DNA of 64,000 nucleotides from Mesorhizobium sp. M8A.F.Ca.ET.218.01.1.1 (GTDB taxonomy: Bacteria > Pseudomonadota > Alphaproteobacteria > Rhizobiales > Rhizobiaceae). The notes under the pieces were generated by a model. That model did not search any database. It saw only the letters and a program-made list of their open reading frames with translations, and had not been told where the DNA came from. How positions within the stretch are numbered: position 1 is the first letter of the stretch; every line of letters starts with the position of its first letter. Shown here in pieces: positions 25,511 through 34,217 of this stretch. Location of the stretch: NCBI RefSeq assembly GCF_004791165.1, contig NZ_SRUZ01000005.1, positions 62,001-126,000 of the forward strand, given 5' to 3'. A program made the translations under genes and the position numbers.

Positions 25511-26541
25511 CGCCGCTCCCCCGCCTGGCTGTCGCCGCGGCGTTTGATCAGAACCTGCGCCGACACGCTGAGGATGATCAACGCCTGGATCACGGTGATG
25601 ATTTCGCGTGACGCGCTGGTATCGACCTCGAGCAGCAGCGACCCGCTGCGCAGCGCGCCAAAGAACAGCGCCGTGACGATGGTGGCAACCGGCGAGCCGT
25701 TGGCGAGCAGGGCGGCGATCAGCCCGTCGAAGCCGAAGCCAGGCGCAAAGCCTTCCATGAACCGGTGGTGCACGCCGAGCGTCTCGACGCCGCCGGCCAG
25801 TCCGCCGACGGCGCCCGAAAGCAGCAGGACCACGAAGCCCTGACGTTTCACGTTGACGCCGCCATATTCGGCGAATTTCGGCGCCGAACCGACCATGGTC
25901 ACGCCGTAGCCCCAGCTGGTGTAGCGGAAGACCAGCGCGACGCCGACCGCCAGCAGCAGGCCGATCGCCAGTCCCCAGTTCAGCCGCGAGAATGAAAAGA
26001 TCTCAGGCAGATAGGCCGTCGCCAGGATCGGCGGTGTCTCCGACCAGCCGCCGGGCCGCTTGAACAGGAAGATGGTGAAATAGGAGGTGAGCAGAACGGC
26101 GATGTAGTTCGACAGGATCGTCGAGACCACTTCGTTGGTGTTGTAGCGGGCGCGGAAATAGGCAGGGATGGCGACCCAGGCGGCACCTGCGGCGATCGCG
26201 AGCGCCAGCGCAGCCAGCGTATGGATGCCTGGCGGCAGGGAAAAGCTGAAGCCGACCCAGGCGGCGGCAAATCCGCCCAGGAAAAGCTGGCCCTCGATGC
26301 CGACATTGAACATGCCGCCGCGCAGCCCGATGCAGGCGGCGACGCCACAAATCAGGATCGGTGTCGTCTGCAGCAAGGTACCGGCAATTTTCTCCTGGTC
26401 GCCGAAGGCGCCGCGCAGCAGCGTCATCAAGACACGGACCGGGCTTTCGCCGACCATGAGGATGATGATGGCTCCCAGCAGCAAGGCAACGCCGATGGCG
26501 ATGATCTGACCGGAAAAGGCGCGCAAGCGGTCATTCATCAT
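25498..26541 (-). CDS. BMP-type nucleoside ABC transporter permease
   Basis: 347 residues, polytopic. LLQTTPILICGVAACIGLRGGMFNVGIEGQLFLGGFAAAWVGF, RYNTNEVVSTILSNYIAVLL, SAPKFAEYGGVNVKRQGFVVLLLSGAVGGLAGGVETLGVHHRF and FGFDGLIAALLANGSPV match the YufP-like permease of nucleoside importers. It overlaps the ATPase gene by 4 nt (ATGA) and the other permease by 13 nt, so the transporter subunits are translationally coupled. Confidence 0.93.
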   Translation of the reverse strand: MMNDRLRAFSGQIIAIGVALLLGAIIILMVGESPVRVLMTLLRGAFGDQEKIAGTLLQTTPILICGVAACIGLRGGMFNVGIEGQLFLGGFAAAWVGFSFSLPPGIHTLAALALAIAAGAAWVAIPAYFRARYNTNEVVSTILSNYIAVLLTSYFTIFLFKRPGGWSETPPILATAYLPEIFSFSRLNWGLAIGLLLAVGVALVFRYTSWGYGVTMVGSAPKFAEYGGVNVKRQGFVVLLLSGAVGGLAGGVETLGVHHRFMEGFAPGFGFDGLIAALLANGSPVATIVTALFFGALRSGSLLLEVDTSASREIITVIQALIILSVSAQVLIKRRGDSQAGERRWKF

Positions 26542-28100
26542 GCGGGCTCCAGCTCAGGCGACACGCCCGCCATCATCATGCCGATACGGTCCTCGTCGGC
26601 ATCATCACCGGCGACTTCGCCCATGATCCGCCCGTTGAACATCACCAGGATGCGATCGGCAAGCGCCGCCAGCTCATCAAGCTGCACGGAAATCAGCAGG
26701 ATCGCACGGCCGGCCGCGCGCTGGCGCATGATCTCGTCATGGATGGCCTCCTGGGCGCCGATGTCGACGCCGCGCGTCGGCTGATCGATCAGCAGGAAGT
26801 CGGCACCATTGGTGAATTCGCGCGCCAGCACGACCTTCTGGATATTGCCGCCCGACAGCCGCTTGACGGGATCGCCCGACCCTTGCGCGCGAATATCGAA
26901 GCTCTTGATCAGCGCTCCGGCATTCCCGGCGATCGCCTTCCAGTCCAGCACGCCGCCGCGGCTCCACGGTGCACGATGCTGGCGGCCCATCAGCGTGTTT
27001 GCCGCGATCGACGCATTGCGATCGACCCCGCGCACCATGCGGTCGCCCGGCACATGGGCAAGGCCCGCCTCGCGTATCGCGGCTGGGGAAAGCATGGTGA
27101 GATCCCGGCCTTTCAGCCATGCCTCGCCATGGCTTGCCGGCCGCAGGCCGGAAAGCACCTCCGCCAACTCCGTCTGCCCATTGCCGGCCACGCCGGCGAT
27201 TCCCACCACTTCGCCAGCGCGAACGGTGAAACTGGCGCCGCGAACAGCCGGCAGCCGGCGGTCGTCACGCGCCCACAGATCCTTGACCTCGAGGACGGCG
27301 CCGCCATGCAGCGCCGCGCGCGGCCGGCGGTCGAAACTGACCTCGCGGCCGACCATCATGCGCACCAATTCGTCCTTGCTGAGTTCCGATGTCGGACGAG
27401 TTGCCACCTTCCTGCCGTTGCGCAGCACCGTCACCGTGTCGGACACCTCCATCACCTCTTCCAGATGGTGCGAGATGAAGATCACCGTCATGCCTTCGGC
27501 CACGAAACTGCGCAGTGTCTGGAACAGCTCACGGCTCTCCTGCGGCGTCAGCACGGCGGTCGGCTCGTCGAGGATGATGGTACGGGCGCCGCGCACCAGA
27601 ACCTTGAGGATTTCGATGCGCTGCTCGATGCCGACCGAGAGCAGTCCGACGCGCTCCGTCGGGTCGACATGCAGCCCGAAACGCTTCGACAGGTCGCGTG
27701 TGCGTTCGATCTGGGCGGCATGGTCGATCAATCCATGACGGCGGATTTCCATGCCGAGAAAGACGTTGTCGGCGACCGAGAGCGAAGGCACCAGCTTGAA
27801 ATGCTGGTGCACCATGCCGAGCCCGGCCTTGATCGCGGCGGCCGGATCGGCGACCACGGTCGTCTCGCCATTCAGCCGGATCGAGCCCTCGTCCGGCTGG
27901 AGCAGGCCGAACAGGATGTTCATCAGCGTCGTCTTGCCGGCGCCGTTCTCGCCGATGATGGCGTGGATTTCGCCCCGGCGTACGACCAGGTCGATGCCGT
28001 CATTGGCGATGAAGGCGCCAAACCGCTTGGTGATGGCAGCCAGTTCGACGGCCATCGCGGAGGTGCTGTGGAGGGGCGGTGACCCCGGCGCGTTCGACAC
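26538..28100 (-). CDS. BMP-type nucleoside ABC transporter ATP-binding protein (two ABC domains)
   Basis: 520 residues with two fused nucleotide-binding domains, as in sugar and nucleoside importers (RbsA/YufO type). The first has IIGENGAGKTTLMN, LLSVGIEQRIEILKVLVRGARTIILDEPTAVLTP. The second has GIAGVAGNGQTELAEVLSGL with a degenerate Walker A and RLSGGNIQKVVLAREFTNGADFLLIDQPTRGVD. The start is a GTG at 28100 with GGAG 7 nt upstream. It energises uptake through the two permeases. A strong hairpin lies between it and the binding-protein gene upstream. Confidence 0.93.
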   Translation of the reverse strand: MSNAPGSPPLHSTSAMAVELAAITKRFGAFIANDGIDLVVRRGEIHAIIGENGAGKTTLMNILFGLLQPDEGSIRLNGETTVVADPAAAIKAGLGMVHQHFKLVPSLSVADNVFLGMEIRRHGLIDHAAQIERTRDLSKRFGLHVDPTERVGLLSVGIEQRIEILKVLVRGARTIILDEPTAVLTPQESRELFQTLRSFVAEGMTVIFISHHLEEVMEVSDTVTVLRNGRKVATRPTSELSKDELVRMMVGREVSFDRRPRAALHGGAVLEVKDLWARDDRRLPAVRGASFTVRAGEVVGIAGVAGNGQTELAEVLSGLRPASHGEAWLKGRDLTMLSPAAIREAGLAHVPGDRMVRGVDRNASIAANTLMGRQHRAPWSRGGVLDWKAIAGNAGALIKSFDIRAQGSGDPVKRLSGGNIQKVVLAREFTNGADFLLIDQPTRGVDIGAQEAIHDEIMRQRAAGRAILLISVQLDELAALADRILVMFNGRIMGEVAGDDADEDRIGMMMAGVSPELEPA

Positions 28101-28137
28101 GATGCTCTCCCAGATTGGGGGCTCACATAAACTGGAC

Positions 28138-28171
28138 GCTGATCCGTCGCGGCAAGCCGCGGCGGATCAGC
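28138..28171 (-). terminator. strong hairpin between the bmpA-type and ATPase genes
   Basis: GCTGATCCG and CGGATCAGC plus the inner CGCGG/CCGCG pairs form a 15-nt stem (one mismatch) with loop CAAG. It lies 37 nt after the binding-protein stop and has only a weak T-rich tail on the minus strand. It probably lets more binding protein than membrane subunits be made, by partial termination or by protecting the mRNA 3' end. Confidence 0.6.
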
Positions 28172-28207
28172 GTAGCGCTTTCTTGGGAGGGATGCGCTGG
28201 TGTTGGC

Positions 28208-29212
28208 CTATTTCGCCTTGGTGATCGCGATCTTGCCGTCGACGATGCCCTTTTTGATGTCGTCCAGCTTGGCGGTCACGTCGGCCGGGATCGTGGGGGC
28301 AATATCGTCGCACACCTTGAACTCGACACCGCCCGAAGCGAGGTCGAACGTGCGGGTGCCGGCGGTCACCTTGTGGCCCCCGACTTCGTCCTTGATCAGC
28401 GTGTAGACCGCGATGTCGCCCCGCTTCAACATGCTGCCGAGCACATTCCCGGGAGCCGTGCCGCACATGTCGATATCGACGCCGATCGAATATTTGTCGG
28501 CGGCGGCACTTGCCTGCATCACGCCTTCACCCGTCGGGCCGGCAACGTTGTAGACGATGTCGGAGCCCTGGCCGTAAAGCGCCTGGGCAAGTTCGCTGCC
28601 CTTGGCCGGGTCGTCGAAGGTTCCGGCGAACACGGAATTCACCTTCACATCGGGCGCGGCATATTTTGCGCCCTGCTCGTAGCCGCCGAGGAAGTTGCGG
28701 ATCACCGGGATATCGCGGCCGCCGACGAAACCGATTGCCTTGCCGTCGCCGATCTTGGGAAATTCACTGCCCTTGGCCTCGACCATGCCGGCCAGCGCGC
28801 CGGCGACGAACGAGCCCTGCTCCTCGGCGAAGTTGGCGTAGATCATCTTGGGATTGTCGAGCACGCCGTCGATGAACACGAAGCGCTGGTCGGGATATTC
28901 CTTGCTGACCTTCTGCAACGAGTCCACCAACTCCCAGCCCATCACGAAGATGAGGTCGTATTGCTTGCCCTTGGCGAGGTTTTCGAACTGCTCCTCATAG
29001 TCGAGGGCACGATTGCCGGTGTCGACCAGCTTGAGGTCGATGCCGAAATCGGTCTTGGCCTTGTTGAGGCCGTTGACGATCGAAACGCCGAAGCCCTGTG
29101 CGAAATATCCCGAGATGGCGGCCACGGAAACCTTGGACTGTGCGGCGGCCGATCCCAACGAAACGGCAAGCATCGTGCCGGCCAGAAACAAACTCTTGAG
29201 TGCCCTTGTCAT
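28208..29212 (-). CDS. BmpA/Med-family nucleoside-binding protein of the ABC importer
   Basis: 334 residues. A cleavable signal peptide (LFLAGTMLAVSLGSAAAQ) precedes the BMP domain: VSVAAISGYFAQGFGVSIVNGLNKAKTDFG, FENLAKGKQYDLIFVMGWELVDSLQKVSKEYPDQRFVFIDG, NFAEEQGSFVAGALAGMVE, and GFVGGRDIPVIRNFLGGYEQGAKY. This is the periplasmic substrate-binding family for purine nucleosides. No lipobox Cys is present. It is the first gene of the operon, which also encodes two nucleoside hydrolases, so imported nucleosides are probably cleaved at once. Confidence 0.93.
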   Translation of the reverse strand: MTRALKSLFLAGTMLAVSLGSAAAQSKVSVAAISGYFAQGFGVSIVNGLNKAKTDFGIDLKLVDTGNRALDYEEQFENLAKGKQYDLIFVMGWELVDSLQKVSKEYPDQRFVFIDGVLDNPKMIYANFAEEQGSFVAGALAGMVEAKGSEFPKIGDGKAIGFVGGRDIPVIRNFLGGYEQGAKYAAPDVKVNSVFAGTFDDPAKGSELAQALYGQGSDIVYNVAGPTGEGVMQASAAADKYSIGVDIDMCGTAPGNVLGSMLKRGDIAVYTLIKDEVGGHKVTAGTRTFDLASGGVEFKVCDDIAPTIPADVTAKLDDIKKGIVDGKIAITKAK

Positions 29213-29294
29213 GTCATTCCCCTTCAGCTTTTTTCAGCTTTTGAAGCCACGCCTTGACCATCCCCTAAATATCGCCGGGACACTGGCGAGTTCG

Positions 29295-29306
29295 TTGATG
29301 GTCATA
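29295..29306 (-). promoter_or_regulatory. shared 12-bp motif upstream of the nucleoside importer
   Basis: TATGACCATCAA on the minus strand, 83-94 bp before the BmpA start. The identical 12-mer occurs at 33309-33320 upstream of the hydrolase/epimerase pair. A candidate binding site for a common regulator, possibly the MarR protein at 31890-32438. Confidence 0.45.
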
Positions 29307-29468
29307 TGAGTTTATGAGCGGCCAAACAGGCTGTCAATCGTCCTCCGGTGCAGTTTTCTCACCGCTTTGTCCGCATGGTCCTTGTCGACGCTTGACAAAT
29401 ATCGGCGATGCATAATTGTTGGTACTCTAACGAGTTTCATCAGAACGACGGGACGAAGGAAACGCGCC

Positions 29469-30053
29469 ATGCCGGCTGTTGTGGTCAGGAAATTTCTGGT
29501 TCAGGTCGAAGAGATCTTCCATGAGGGCGGCCCCCTCGCGGCCCGCCCGCCCAAGCGCGGCGCGATCGTGGCGGTCATCGCCAACCCATTTGCCGGACGC
29601 TACGTGGAAGAGATCACCGGATTCATGGAGGACCTGAAGCCGCTCGGCCTCGACATGGCCCGGCGCCTGATCGACGCCATGGGCGAGGGGGTTTCAGCCA
29701 TCGAAGGCTATGGCAAGGGCGCCGTCGTCGGCGCCGCCGGAGAGCTCGAACACGGTGCGCTCTGGCACAATCCGGGCGGCTACGCGATGCGCGAACTTCT
29801 CGGCAACGCCAAGGCTATCGTGCCGTCGACCAAGAAGGTCGGTGGCCCGGGAACGCGCATCGACATTCCGATAACGCACATAAACGCCTCCTATGTGCGC
29901 AGCCATTTCGACGCCATCGAGATCGGCGTCGGCGATGCGCCGCGCAGCGACGAGATGGCTGTCATCCTGGCGATGACCACCGGGGCGCGCGTTCACGCTC
30001 GGGTCGGCGGCCTGGCGGCAGCCGATATCAAGGGCGAGGACGGCTTGCGATGA
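29469..30053 (+). CDS. DUF1185 (AA_synth) family protein, copy 1
   Basis: 194 residues, soluble. It carries the DUF1185/AA_synth family pattern: VRKFLVQVEEIFHEGG, KRGAIVAVIANPFAGRYVEEI, GYGKGAVVGAAGELEHGALWHNPGGYAMRE, IVPSTKKVGGPGTRIDIPITHINASYVRSHFDAIEIGVGDAPRSDEMAVILAM. The molecular function of the family is not established despite the amino-acid-synthesis name. It overlaps its paralogue by 4 nt. AAGGA lies about 8 nt before the ATG at 29469; the frame is open further up but without a better start. Confidence 0.88.
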   Translation: MPAVVVRKFLVQVEEIFHEGGPLAARPPKRGAIVAVIANPFAGRYVEEITGFMEDLKPLGLDMARRLIDAMGEGVSAIEGYGKGAVVGAAGELEHGALWHNPGGYAMRELLGNAKAIVPSTKKVGGPGTRIDIPITHINASYVRSHFDAIEIGVGDAPRSDEMAVILAMTTGARVHARVGGLAAADIKGEDGLR

Positions 30054-30634
30054 GCCCTGAAATCCGCCGCGTCATTACCATCGTCGAGGAAACCCTGATC
30101 GAAGGCGGCCGCCCCGTCGATCCGCCAACGCGTCGCGCCGCGGTGATCGCGGTGATCCGCAATCCCTATGCCGGCACTTTTGTCGAGGATCTGTCGGCGC
30201 TGAGTGTCGTTGGTGAGGCGTTGGGCGACATCTTGCCCAGGCGGGCCGTCGCGGCCCTCGGCATTGGCGGTGACCAGGTCGAGAGCTTCGGCAAGGCCGC
30301 CGCCGTCGGCGCCGATGGCGAGCTTGAACATGCCGCCGCCATCCTTCATCCAACGCTCGGCGCCCCGTTCCGCGATGTGCTCGGCAAGGGGGCCGCGCTC
30401 ATCCCCTCATCGAAGAAGCGCGGTGGCCTTGGCGTGCCGCTCGACATTCCGCTCGGCCACAAGGACGCGGCGCGGGTGCGCAGCCATTTCGACGGCATGG
30501 AGGTTCGCGTTCCCGACGCACCGCGTGCCGACGAGATCGTCGTCGCCATCGCCGTCACCGATTCCGGCAGGCCGCATCCGCGTGTCGGCGGGCTGACCAC
30601 GGACAAGATCGTCGGCAAGGACGGCGTAAGTTGA
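30050..30634 (+). CDS. DUF1185 (AA_synth) family protein, copy 2
   Basis: 194 residues, the same length as its neighbour and clearly paralogous: ITIVEETLIEGG, RRAAVIAVIRNPYAGTFVEDL, SFGKAAAVGADGELEHAAAILHPTLGAPFRDVLG, LIPSSKKRGGLGVPLDIPLGHKDAARVRSHFDGMEVRVPDAPRADEIVVAIAV. Starts in an ATGA overlap with copy 1, so the two are probably made in equal amounts and may form a heteromer. It converges with the amidohydrolase gene at 30656. Confidence 0.88.
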   Translation: MSPEIRRVITIVEETLIEGGRPVDPPTRRAAVIAVIRNPYAGTFVEDLSALSVVGEALGDILPRRAVAALGIGGDQVESFGKAAAVGADGELEHAAAILHPTLGAPFRDVLGKGAALIPSSKKRGGLGVPLDIPLGHKDAARVRSHFDGMEVRVPDAPRADEIVVAIAVTDSGRPHPRVGGLTTDKIVGKDGVS

Positions 30635-30655
30635 TGCGTTCGCAGGTGGCTGCCG

Positions 30656-31849
30656 CTACGCCGCCCTGACTTCCGGCACCCGCATCGCCGGCGGAGTATT
30701 GCGGCTGCGGTTGGTGCGCACCTCGCCGTCGATGATCACCATGCCGATACCCGGCAGATTGCCGAGCGCCACGCTGTCCAGCAGTCCGTCACCGGCGCCA
30801 CCAATCGCCTGGTCGATGAAGATGAGGTCGGCGGCGCGGCCGACCTCGATGATGCCGCGGTCAGCCAGTCCGCGCACGCGCGCCGTGTTGCCGCTGGCAA
30901 GGCAGAACGCCACTTCAGGGGCGATACCGCCCAGCGAAGCGAGCATCGTCAGCGTCCTCAGGATGCCGAGCGGCTGCACGCCCGATCCGGCTGGGCTGTC
31001 GGTGCCGAGGATGACGCGCGAAAGTTCGCCGCGCTGCCTTGCCAGCTCGAGCACGAACAGGCCGGTGCGCAGATTGCCGTTGTGGACGATTTCCAGCGCG
31101 CGCGAGCCGTTCTCGCAGATCTGCCGGATCTCAGCTTCCGGCAGTGCCGTCGGTCCGCCATTGACGTGAGCCACGATGTCGGCATCGACCTCCAGCACGA
31201 CATCGGCGCCGATGCGGCCGGAGCCGGGCAGGGATGGGCCGCCCGTATGGGTCATCGAGGTCATGCCGTATTTGCGCGCCCAGCCGATCATCTGGCGGCC
31301 GGTCGGACCGTCCTTGACGCCGCCGAGCCCGACCTCGCCGACAAGCGTCACGCCGGCCTCGGCGAGGGCGCGGAAATCCTCCTCGACTAGGCCTGGTTCC
31401 AGTATGGGAGCGCCGGCCAGGATCTTCATGCCGTTGGGGCGGAAGTTGGAGAAGGTCCTCTGCGCCGCGATCGCCAGCGCCTTCAGCCCGACCAGGTCGC
31501 GCGGGCGGCCCGGTGTGTGGACCTCTCCCGCCGAAATGATCGTGGTGACGCCGCCATGCACGGTCGAATCCATCCAGCCGATCTGGTTTTGCCGCGGCGT
31601 CCAATCGCCCGCGACCGGATGGACATGGTTGTCGATGAGCCCCGGCGCCACGGCGCAGCCCATCGCGTCGATGATCGTCGCCGCATTGCCGCCGTCGACC
31701 TCGCTTGCCTTGCCGATGGCGGAAATGCGCCCGTCGGCAACGACAATGGTGTCGGCCTCGAGGATCGGTCGGCCGAGGTCACCGCTCAGCATCAGGCCGA
31801 TATTGCGGACGACGAGCGTGTTGGCAGACGACTTGGGGTCGGACGACAT
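30656..31849 (-). CDS. amidohydrolase, enamidase-like
   Basis: 397 residues of the metal-dependent amidohydrolase superfamily. The HxH metal motif is LIDNHVHP (His75, His77); MTSMTHTGGPS supplies a further His; VILGTDSPAGSG has the catalytic Asp. MDSTVHGGVTTIISAGEVHTPGRP and EVGRAADLIFIDQAIGGAGDGLLD resemble enamidase, the enzyme that hydrolyses 6-oxo-tetrahydronicotinate in Eubacterium barkeri. The substrate here is unknown, but cyclic-amide cleavage of a heterocycle fits the neighbouring nucleoside and isochorismatase-type genes (inference). It lies 40 nt downstream of the MarR gene. Confidence 0.85.
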   Translation of the reverse strand: MSSDPKSSANTLVVRNIGLMLSGDLGRPILEADTIVVADGRISAIGKASEVDGGNAATIIDAMGCAVAPGLIDNHVHPVAGDWTPRQNQIGWMDSTVHGGVTTIISAGEVHTPGRPRDLVGLKALAIAAQRTFSNFRPNGMKILAGAPILEPGLVEEDFRALAEAGVTLVGEVGLGGVKDGPTGRQMIGWARKYGMTSMTHTGGPSLPGSGRIGADVVLEVDADIVAHVNGGPTALPEAEIRQICENGSRALEIVHNGNLRTGLFVLELARQRGELSRVILGTDSPAGSGVQPLGILRTLTMLASLGGIAPEVAFCLASGNTARVRGLADRGIIEVGRAADLIFIDQAIGGAGDGLLDSVALGNLPGIGMVIIDGEVRTNRSRNTPPAMRVPEVRAA

Positions 31850-31889
31850 CGGTTCTCACTTCTGCTGGTATGGAACGTCCCGACGCGGC

Positions 31890-32438
31890 CTATTTGCCGC
31901 TGTCGCCATTCGATGGATCGTCGTCGTTGATGCGCGTGAGCAGGCGGAGCAACGTCGCCTGCTCGGCGGGTGAAAGCGGCGACAGGAAGCGGCGCCCGAC
32001 TTCGACGCTGCGTTCAAGCCGTTCGAGCGTATACTCGGTCCCCTTCTCGGTCAGAGCGATCATCGACAGGCGCTGGTCGGTGTCGGAGGCGCTGCGCGTG
32101 ATCAGTCCGTGCTTGAGCAGCTTGCGCATCACGATGCTGATGGTCGACGGGTCCATCGCCGTCAGCCGGCCGAGGTGGTTCTGCGAGACCTCGCCATGTT
32201 TGAGGATCGTGGCAAGCGCGGCGAACTGGGTCGGCGAAAGGTCTTCGCCCGCCATCACCTGCTGGAACCGCAGCGTCGCGCGCTGATGCGCCTTGCGGAT
32301 GACGTGAGCCGGATGGAGGTCCAACGCGTATCCGGTCTGCGCGTATTGCTGCAGCACCTGCTCGCGGCTCAGCGGCGGCGCCTTGCCGCGCTGCCGCTTC
32401 GGTGTCGCGTCTTTCTCGGATTTCTTTTCGGTCGTCAA
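31890..32438 (-). CDS. MarR-family transcriptional regulator
   Basis: About 182 residues. A basic N-terminus precedes the winged helix: LSPTQFAALATILKHGEVSQNHLGRLTAMDPSTISIVMRKLLKHGLITRSASDTDQRLSMIALTEKG, a typical MarR domain. I place the start at a TTG (32438) because AGGAG lies 6 nt upstream. A TTG at 32486 that overlaps the previous stop by 4 nt is the alternative and adds 16 residues. It sits between the isochorismatase-fold and amidohydrolase genes and probably regulates them in response to a pathway aromatic or heterocyclic acid. Confidence 0.9.
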   Translation of the reverse strand: MTTEKKSEKDATPKRQRGKAPPLSREQVLQQYAQTGYALDLHPAHVIRKAHQRATLRFQQVMAGEDLSPTQFAALATILKHGEVSQNHLGRLTAMDPSTISIVMRKLLKHGLITRSASDTDQRLSMIALTEKGTEYTLERLERSVEVGRRFLSPLSPAEQATLLRLLTRINDDDPSNGDSGK

Positions 32439-32482
32439 ACCGGACTCCTGTTGCCTGTCTTGGATGTTGCTCACTCCAGGGC

Positions 32483-33127
32483 TCAAGCCGCAACTTCAGC
32501 CGGTTGCAGTGAGGCTCCATCGCGAAGAGCCGCGACGACATCAGCCGAACCGCTGACCACGCCGAAATGAGTCGCTATATCGTAGAGCGAGCTTTCCTGC
32601 TCGCGCGGTCCCGTCGCCGCGCAGCAATCGCTTGGCACCACCACTTCATAGCCCTGGAAAAAAGCGTCGTGGACGGTCGAGCGCACGCAGATATTGGTGA
32701 CCACGCCGAATATGACCAGCTGGTCGACCTGCATGTCCTTGAGCGTCAGGTCGAGGTCGGTCTGAAAGAAGGCCGAGTAGCGGCGCTTGATCACGTGGAT
32801 CTCATCGTCGCGGGCACCCAGGTCCTCGATGATTTCAGGTCCCCAGCTTCCTTCCACGCAATGCGGCGTGCGCTTCACCCATTCGCGCTCGCGGCGCATG
32901 CCCGGCCGGTGCGCGTCGTGAACCCAGATCACCGGGACGCCGGCGGCGCGCGCAGCCTCGATGACAGCCAGTTGCGGTGGGACCAGCGTCTCATAGCCAG
33001 GCAGGACCATGGCCCCGCCGGGCTTGCAGAATTCATTGACCATATCGATGACCACGATCGCCGCACGGTGCCGATCGAGGCGCATCGCGTCGTCGTGCCG
33101 GTGTGAGGAAAAGACGTCCACGGCCAT
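32483..33127 (-). CDS. isochorismatase-fold cysteine hydrolase (RutB-like)
   Basis: 214 residues. The catalytic triad of the family is visible: Asp in AIVVIDMVNEFC, Lys in IHVIKRRYSAFFQTDLDLTL and Cys in FGVVTNICVRSTVHDAFFQGYEV with the cis-peptide VVT. VIWVHDAHRPGM precedes. The KRRYSAFF and TNICVRST blocks are closest in style to ureidoacrylate or carbamoyl amidohydrolases (RutB, CSHase). It probably hydrolyses an amide or carbamoyl intermediate. AAGGAG lies 6 nt before the ATG at 33127. The stop at 32483 is immediately followed by the MarR gene. Confidence 0.9.
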   Translation of the reverse strand: MAVDVFSSHRHDDAMRLDRHRAAIVVIDMVNEFCKPGGAMVLPGYETLVPPQLAVIEAARAAGVPVIWVHDAHRPGMRREREWVKRTPHCVEGSWGPEIIEDLGARDDEIHVIKRRYSAFFQTDLDLTLKDMQVDQLVIFGVVTNICVRSTVHDAFFQGYEVVVPSDCCAATGPREQESSLYDIATHFGVVSGSADVVAALRDGASLQPAEVAA

Positions 33128-33308
33128 GGCGGTCTCCTTGGGTCGATCGTTGATGCTCATACAAAAAACCCTGGCGAATGCCAAGTCAATCCCGTTCGAC
33201 GCAAAGCGGTGACCGCCAGCCTTGCGCACGTTGGTCGCACCAGCGTATGCGCTATTTGTCCGGCGCGACATGGCCTTGACAAGAGGTGGCAATCATGTGC
33301 TCGATTTG

Positions 33309-33320
33309 TATGACCATCAA
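33309..33320 (+). promoter_or_regulatory. shared 12-bp motif upstream of the hydrolase/epimerase pair
   Basis: TATGACCATCAA, identical to the site before the nucleoside importer (29306-29295, minus strand). It lies 43-54 bp before the epimerase start, in the 235-bp divergent region. A candidate operator. Confidence 0.45.
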
Positions 33321-33362
33321 TGATATTCAGATCGCCAAGTTTGCCGGGCCGAGGGCTGTGAT

Positions 33363-34217
33363 ATGAAGACAATCATCACCGGGGCCAGCGGTCTGCTTGG
33401 GCGCCATGTGGCCGAGGCCCTGGTTGCGGCCGGCCACGATGTGCTGGGCATCGACGCGGTGGCGCCCGCCGGCGCGGCATGGCGGCACGCCACCGCCGAT
33501 CTGACGGATCTGGGATCGACCCTGCAGCTGGTACGCGATTGCGATGCCGTGGTGCATGTGGCGGCGATCCCGCGCCCAACCGGGCGGGCCGGCGGCGAGG
33601 TGTTCAAGACCAACATCGCGACCGCCTACAATGTCGTCGAGGCCGCTGCCCTGGCCGGCGCCAGGCGCCTCGTCTATGCCTCGTCCTTCAGCGTCTTCGG
33701 CTATCCCTTCTTCGAGAAGACGGTCATTCCGCCTTATCTGCCGGTCGATATGAACCATCCGGTCGGTGCGCAGGATCCCTACGGCCTGTCGAAATGGCTG
33801 GGTGAGGAGATCGTCGACGCCGCGGTGCGCCGCGGCGCGTTTTCAGCCGTCAGCATCCGCATGCCGTGGATCCAGACCCCGCAGTCCTTCTTCGCCGGCG
33901 TCGGTCCGCGCCGCGCCACCGCCGACAGTGCCCGCGACCTGTGGAGCTATCTCGACGCGCGCGATGCCGGTCAAGGCTTTCTGCGGGCGCTCGAGTGGCA
34001 AGGCAGTGGCCATCTGCGCGTCCTGCTCAGCGCCGCCGACACCTTCATGGAGGAGGAAAGCGAGCCGCTCGTGCGCCGGGTCTATCCAGCTGTCCCGCTG
34101 TCGCGGCCGATTGCCGGCTTCGGTTCGGTGCTCGATACGGCCCATGCGCGCGAAACGATCGGCTTCGAGCCGCGGCACTCATGGCGTTCCTATCCAAAGC
34201 CGGAGACCCAGGGATGA
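33363..34217 (+). CDS. NAD-dependent epimerase/dehydratase
   Basis: 284 residues, extended-SDR fold. Landmarks: the GASGLLGRHVAEAL nucleotide-binding loop, DAVVHVAAIPRPTGRAGGEVFKTNIATAYNVVEAAA, VYASSFSVFGYP, and the YGLSKWLGE Tyr-Lys pair. It is shorter than most nucleotide-sugar epimerases and resembles small sugar or sugar-acid (uronate-type) dehydrogenases. The reaction is unknown. The stop overlaps the next SDR gene by 4 nt, so the two probably act in one pathway. Confidence 0.88.
   Translation: MKTIITGASGLLGRHVAEALVAAGHDVLGIDAVAPAGAAWRHATADLTDLGSTLQLVRDCDAVVHVAAIPRPTGRAGGEVFKTNIATAYNVVEAAALAGARRLVYASSFSVFGYPFFEKTVIPPYLPVDMNHPVGAQDPYGLSKWLGEEIVDAAVRRGAFSAVSIRMPWIQTPQSFFAGVGPRRATADSARDLWSYLDARDAGQGFLRALEWQGSGHLRVLLSAADTFMEEESEPLVRRVYPAVPLSRPIAGFGSVLDTAHARETIGFEPRHSWRSYPKPETQG

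Noticed and set aside
29390..29425. TTGACA-containing sigma-70 promoter before the DUF1185 pair
   Set aside because: TTGACA is present at about 29393 but no acceptable -10 lies 16-18 bp downstream.
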